Source: Mimachlamys varia (lineage: Eukaryota; Mollusca; Bivalvia; Pectinida; Pectinidae). From it: a stretch of 64,000 nt of DNA. The notes beneath the pieces were generated by a model that was not told where the DNA came from, ran no database searches, and saw nothing but the letters and a program-made list of their open reading frames with translations. The translations under genes and the position numbers were made by a program. The DNA lies in NCBI GenBank assembly GCA_947623455.1, contig OX392532.1, forward strand, positions 620,001-684,000, given 5' to 3'. Shown one piece after another: positions 59,501 to 64,000 of this stretch. The number at the start of each line of letters is the position of its first letter. Positions within the stretch are counted from its first letter, which is position 1.

Positions 59501-61170
59501 TTGATACACTAGTACACCTACAACATATACACATTGATACACTAGTACACCTACAACATATACACAGATACACTAGTACACCTACAACATATACACATTG
59601 ATACACTTGTACACCTACAGCATATACACATTGATACACTAGTACACCTACAACATATACACATTGATACACTAGTACACCTACAACATATACACATTGA
59701 TACACTTGTACACCTACAACATATACACATTGATACATACATGTACACCTACAACATATACACATTGATACACTAGTACACCTACAACAAATACACATTG
59801 ATACACTTGTACACCTACAACATATACACATTGATACACTAGTACACCTACAACATATACACATTGATACACTTGTAAACCTACAACATATACACATTGA
59901 TACACTAGTACACCTACAACATATACACATTGATACACTTGTACACCTACAACATATACACATTGATACACTTGTACACCTACAACATATACACATTGAT
60001 ACACTAGTACACCTACAACATATACACATTGATACACTAGTACACCTACAACATATACACATTGATACACTTGTACACCTACAACATATACACATTGATA
60101 CACTTGTACACCTACAACATATACACATTGATACACTAGTACACCTACAACATATACACATTGATACACTAGTACACCTACAACATATACACATTGATAC
60201 ACTAGTACACCTACAACATATACACATTGATACACTAGTACACCTACAACATATACAAATTGATACACTTGTACACCAACAACATATACACATTGATACA
60301 CTAGTACACCTACAACATATACACCTTGATACACTAGTACACCTACAACATATACACATTGATACACTTGTACACCTACAACATATACACATTGATACAC
60401 TAGTACACCTACAACATATACACATTGATACACTAGTACACCTACAACATATACACATTGATACACTTGTACACCTACAACATATACACATTGATACACT
60501 TGTACACCTACAACATATACACATTGATACACTAGTACACCTACAACATATACACATTGATACACTTGTACACCTACAACATATACACATTGATACACTA
60601 GTACACCTACAACACATATACATTGATACACTAGTACACCTACAACATATACACATTGATACACTTGTACACCTACAACATATACACATTGATACACTTG
60701 TACACCTACAACATATACACATTGATACACTAGTACACCTACAACATATACACATTGATACACTAGTACACCTACAACATATACACATTGATACACTAGT
60801 ACACCTACAACATATACACATTGATACACTTGTACACCTACAACATATACACATTGATACACTTGTACACCTACAACATATACACACTGATACACTTGTA
60901 CACCTACAACATATACACATTGATACACTAGTACACCTACAACATATACACATTGATACACTAGTACACCTACAACATATACACATTGATACACTAGTAC
61001 ACCTACAACATATACACATTGATACACTAGTACACCTACAACATATACACATTGATACACTTGTACACCTACAACATATACACATTGATACACTTGTACA
61101 CCTACAACATATACACATTGATACACTAGTACACCTACAACATATACACATTGATACATACATGTACAAT
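50541..61170 (-). repeat. 10.6-kb minisatellite of 33-bp GT...AG units (about 320 copies)
   Basis: The plus-strand unit is ACACCTACAACATATACACA then TTGATACACTAGT. In the FBXO21 sense direction the unit is GTGTACTAGTGTATCAATGT then GTATATGTTGTAG. It starts GT, ends AG, and has a T-rich stretch before the AG. The last unit's AG is the acceptor of the exon at 50545, and the exon's GTTTACAAG resembles the unit's GTGTACAAG variant. A/T at the CTAGT/CTTGT position is the main polymorphism. Seven units have a TACATACATGTAC extension (near 56203, 56929, 57160, 57225, 58045, 59735, 61157). Frames of up to about 1,200 codons are artefacts of the 33-base period. Confidence 0.95.
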
Positions 61171-61724
61171 ACTAGTGGACTCTAATTATAATGCCATCAG
61201 CTGTTGTTAATATTTTGTCGGTATAACAAGGATGGCGAAATTATCAAGATTTCAAAAAGACAGCTTTGAAATAATAGGTAAAACGATACTCAAATCAAAT
61301 GATTTAATTGTTACGAAATACTTAAAACAGTACAGATCATGTTTATCATTTAATTGATTAATAATTAAATTACATGCTGGTGCAAATGGGAATTTCCATA
61401 TATCTATAAATAGAACTATAACAAGTTCCACGACAACTAGACTGAGGACTACGTACACTTACGATTAAATTGAGGGAAATGCATAGGGATTTTAGAAATT
61501 TTTAATTTGAGGGAAATCTGAAGTTAAGGTTTGGTTGGTGTTATGTGACGATGGCGGTAGTATGGGGTGGCGATAAGTCGAGGGAATATTGTAAATAAAT
61601 ATACAGCACAGAGACTTACGCTTTCCTCTACAGTGTTTTTCTATTGGGCAGAATCTCAATTCTACATGTTTTTTGGAAAAAAAGTATTTTTCTATAAGGT
61701 GACTTTTGTTGAGAGTCATGGTAC
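61171..61724. other. FBXO21 intron, start
   Basis: Non-repetitive intron sequence between the exon donor at 61724 and the first array unit. No gene recognised. Confidence 0.5.
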
Positions 61725-61875
61725 CTGAACAGGCGGGATTCCTGAGAACACTTCTGTTGTAAGGAACACATTTTCTGGTAATCCAACTGCAAAGGCACTA
61801 GGTAACTTGTCCTGGGTATAGAATGTCCCCTGGTGGAAGGCATCTATATAGGTGAACTGCTGGTTTGGTGAGGCC
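61725..61875 (-). CDS. FBXO21: FBXO21, transglutaminase-like region exon 2
   Basis: A 151-base exon encoding ASPNQQFTYIDAFHQGTFYT, QDKLPSAFAVGLPENVFLTT and EVFSGIPPVQ. The YIDAF-G segment is the conserved acidic strand after the NFP-H motif in SirB1/transglutaminase-like domains. The acceptor is TTGAATTGCAG|G: the single base completes the Met codon (AT|G) left by the previous exon. The donor is CAG|GTACCATG, phase 0. The next exon lies 11 kb away beyond the great 33-bp array. Confidence 0.93.
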
Positions 61876-62269
61876 CTGCAATTCAACATGTTTTACACTG
61901 GGTTACATTTCAACAGGACAAGTGTAAAGCATAAACTGTCTATGGTATCTTATGAGAGATTAAATTTTATTTATAGTTACATGTATATTTGTATGGTGAC
62001 CATGTTTTGGACCCCAAAAGTTGGAATCATGAACTTGTAATGCAAGTAGCCTATTTACAATGGACAGATCCTTATAGACCCTTCATTCCTTGTTGCAAAA
62101 TTATAATATTAACATATTTCTTCCTGAATGTTCATAATGCACAATTCCTACTATTACTGAATGAGTTAAAGGAAATTTCCAGTTGATTTGAGACATCTAT
62201 AGTAGAACTATGAGTGTCAGTGACGAGTGTCAGTGATGAGTCTCATTGATCTACTGTCACATGGCTTAC
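61876..62269. other. FBXO21 intron, short
   Basis: 394-base intron without repeats, except TGACGAGTGTCAGTGATGAG near 62220. It is one of the few introns here with no minisatellite. Confidence 0.7.
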
Positions 62270-62403
62270 ATTGGGTGCTCCTTCCATTTAATTAACAGGT
62301 GTTGGGGGAAGTTAATCAGTTGACATGTGACACCCAGTCTCCTAGCAACAGCAGCGTACACAATGGCTAGTGTGATGGGGATGCCGAGGCCTCTCTCCAA
62401 CAC
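62270..62403 (-). CDS. FBXO21: FBXO21, transglutaminase-like region exon 1
   Basis: A 134-base exon encoding VLERGLGIPITLAIVYAAVA, RRLGVTCQLINFPQHLLIKW, KEHP. The R--GIPI-LAI-Y--VARRLG motif and INFP-H are the signature of the SirB1/transglutaminase-like superfamily, as found in FBXO21 and in bacterial SirB1. FBXO21 serves as a substrate-recognition subunit of SCF (SKP1-CUL1) ubiquitin ligases. The F-box itself lies right of the window. The acceptor is TATTTTCAG|GTG, phase 0, and the donor is CACCCAAT|GTAAGC. In FBXO21 this fold is not known to be an active transglutaminase. Confidence 0.96.
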
Positions 62404-63490
62404 CTGAAAATAAAATACGGTTACAGTGGTGTTTATATACTTCTTTACCATTAAAAGTGTCTATTAATACATAAAAAGACATAGAGGATATCTAACAGTG
62501 TCTTCAGTAATACCAAATATATTTCATGAGTAGGCCTATTATTTTGATATTTTTCACATGCTGTACTAGGTCGATGTCACAAGATCTACATTTTCGAAGC
62601 AGGTACACACTATATTTAACAGTTTTTTTCAGAGTCTAATGTTATCAGATAGCTGTGTGTCCTACATAATTTCAATCTCAACTTCATTGAGTACAACAAT
62701 TTATACACGTAGTTCAGCTAATAATATACCGGTAGTTGACTAAATGATAGACTGATATACATGTATAAAGCAATTATTTTGAAACTAGTTTACTTGCCCA
62801 ATGCTAACAAAGATCTTATCACCAGTCCTATAAAGGTACAAACTACAGTTTCCTGAGGGCTGTTCTAGATTGAACTATATGGGAGTGCGGGAGGCACTTT
62901 TTCAGGGACCCCACCACCCATCAAATATTAAAAGTGATTGAATATAAGGAATGGTAGGCAGATATAATTTTAACACTACCACCCATGATATTGATATGGC
63001 TGCCTCCCACTTGCCCACATATATCTGTATCTTTTAGAGTTCTAGTATAAATGTACTACTTTCTCTATAAACAGTACCTTATTTTTATCTCCTCAGATTA
63101 CAGACATTTTGACAGCTTCCACCATACAGTATAATATGACAGAGGCAAAGTCTTAAAAGAGTGTAGCTTTAGTAAATTTCTGATATTTACTGAGAATCAT
63201 TCAAGTACTGGTTCAGAAAGATATACATTTTTGATAATTTAAATTTGGCAATTCGAAAAAAACAACAATAGCTATTCAAACAACGACAGATATAAATGCA
63301 ACAGACATCAGCAGAAAGATATTTCAGTTCCTTTTAATATTCCGGAAATAACCGATAAAGGCTGAGTGTAACGTAACATAATTGTGTGATGTGTTTCTGG
63401 TTTCCCCACTGGAGGGCTACTTCCGGACAAAAATAATCAAAGACAAAAGGAAGCAACAAGGGGAAACAACTCTGATTACGCACACATGTT
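62404..63490. other. FBXO21 intron, no recognised feature
   Basis: About 1.1 kb of AT-rich sequence. Two GGGAGGCA/TGCCTCCC-type segments near 62889 and 63001 are inverted to each other and may bracket a small element, not confirmed. Confidence 0.4.
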
Positions 63491-63530
63491 CAAGAGCTTC
63501 GCTCGGGCGCCTTTGGTGCCTGAGTGCTGC
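63491..63530. repeat. GC-rich hairpin (CTCGGGCGCC/GGTGCCTGAG)
   Basis: CTCGGGCGCC (63502-63511), loop TTT, GGTGCCTGAG (63515-63524): ten pairs including two G-T. Similar CGCTCGGGCGCC hairpins are, from memory, common in bivalve sequence, so this is probably the end of an interspersed element. Confidence 0.5.
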
Positions 63531-63559
63531 GTTCTTATTAATTCTGTGATAAGTAACCT

Positions 63560-63958
63560 GTGAAATTCAGACAGATCACCTTATGGAGAGAAATTAAGAC
63601 AGATCATGCCCCCTCATGGAGTAAAATTAAGACAGATCACCTTATGGAGTAAAATTAAGACAGATCACCTTATGGATTGAAATTAAGACAAATCACCTGA
63701 TGGAGTGAAATTAAGACAGATCACCTTATGGATTGAAATTAGGACAGATCACCTTAGGAAGTGAAATTAAGACAGATCACCTTATGGATTGAAATTAAGA
63801 CAAATCACCTGATGGAGTAAAATTAAGATAGATCGATCACCTTATGGAGTGAAAATTAGGACAGATCACCTTATGGAGTGAAATTAAGACAGATCACCTT
63901 ATGGATTGAAATTAAGACAGATCACCTTATGGAGTGAAATTAAGATAGATCACCTTAT
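63560..63958 (-). repeat. ~29-bp minisatellite copying an FBXO21 donor
   Basis: About 13 units of AATTAAGACAGATCACCTTA plus TGGAGTGAA. In the sense direction each is GTGATCTGTCTTAATTTCAC then TCCATAAG, so units run GT to AG. The true donor reads GATAAG|GTGATCTATC and is simply the first unit: the last five exon bases (ATAAG) and the intron start are what is repeated. TTGA/GTGA and longer CCCCCTC variants occur. Confidence 0.92.
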
Positions 63959-64000
63959 CGATATATGAGTTGAGCTCATCGTAGTAGTTGTCTTCATTGC
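63954..64000 (-). CDS. FBXO21: FBXO21, partial exon cut by the window end
   Basis: The last 47 bases of an exon encoding NEDNYYDELNSYIDK, which precedes VLERGLGIPITLA in the next exon. The family has a matching acidic/aromatic N--DYY-P-NSYI segment just before the GIPI motif. The donor is GATAAG|GTGATC, phase 0, continuous with the 29-bp array. The exon's start, the F-box and the N-terminus are outside the window. Confidence 0.85.

Noticed and set aside
50523..61169. Very long minus-strand open frames (up to about 1,190 and 1,020 codons) with VYQCVYVVG or CICCRCTSVSM repeats
   Set aside because: They follow from a 33-base unit with no stop in two frames. They switch frame at length variants, have no flanking gene structure and overlap the intron of FBXO21.
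50541..61170. CRISPR-like regular repeats
   Set aside because: No unique spacers between repeats; the repeats are head-to-tail and the sequence is eukaryotic.

Overview
The window is eukaryotic nuclear DNA, most likely from a bivalve mollusc. Coding sequence occurs only as short exons with GT-AG borders and long introns. The interspersed repeats are types I associate with bivalve genomes: families opening with an AACAAGAG hairpin, and an element with a core of about 155-bp tandem units. The species cannot be named from sequence alone; scallop-like is a weak guess. Roughly 60% of the window is tandem repeat, by summing array lengths.

Two protein genes are recognised, both on the minus strand and both incomplete. 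(1) A type-II coronin (CORO2-like, an actin-binding WD40 protein) has its first three coding exons at 14427-14618, 7628-7880 and 1550-1725. Their phases join exactly (0, 1, 0) and the rest lies left of base 1. A GC-rich ETS/NRF1-type promoter sits near 14.87-14.90 kb. (2) FBXO21 (F-box protein with transglutaminase-like and YccV/HspQ-like domains) has its last eight coding exons at 63954-64000 (cut by the window), 62270-62403, 61725-61875, 50366-50545, 47556-47675, 44353-44429, 41627-41784 and 38689-38852 (stop). All junction phases agree.

Layout: 1-14.6 kb, coronin introns with a 28-bp array at exon 3, two AACAAGAG-type elements (one holding a nested pogo-like element), a 412-bp inverted-repeat element and a 31-bp array. 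14.9-38.6 kb, gene-poor spacer dominated by an 11.3-kb array of 33-bp units, a 3.4-kb array of 57-bp units, and 46-, 25- (CRE-rich), 54-, 49/59- and 75-bp arrays. 38.7-64 kb, FBXO21, whose introns are largely minisatellite, including a 10.6-kb array of 33-bp units.

The most unusual signal is the relation between the arrays and the exons. Arrays start exactly at, or within a few bases of, exon-intron borders, and several have units that copy the real splice site, sometimes with adjoining coding bases. In FBXO21 every intronic minisatellite carries AG|GT on the sense strand in all or some of its units, so most units run from GT to AG. The seven intergenic arrays lack AGGT on both strands. This fits either tandem duplication nucleated at splice junctions (compare the AGGT tandem-duplication model of intron gain) or arrays of recursive-splice-like sites. 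Function is not shown.
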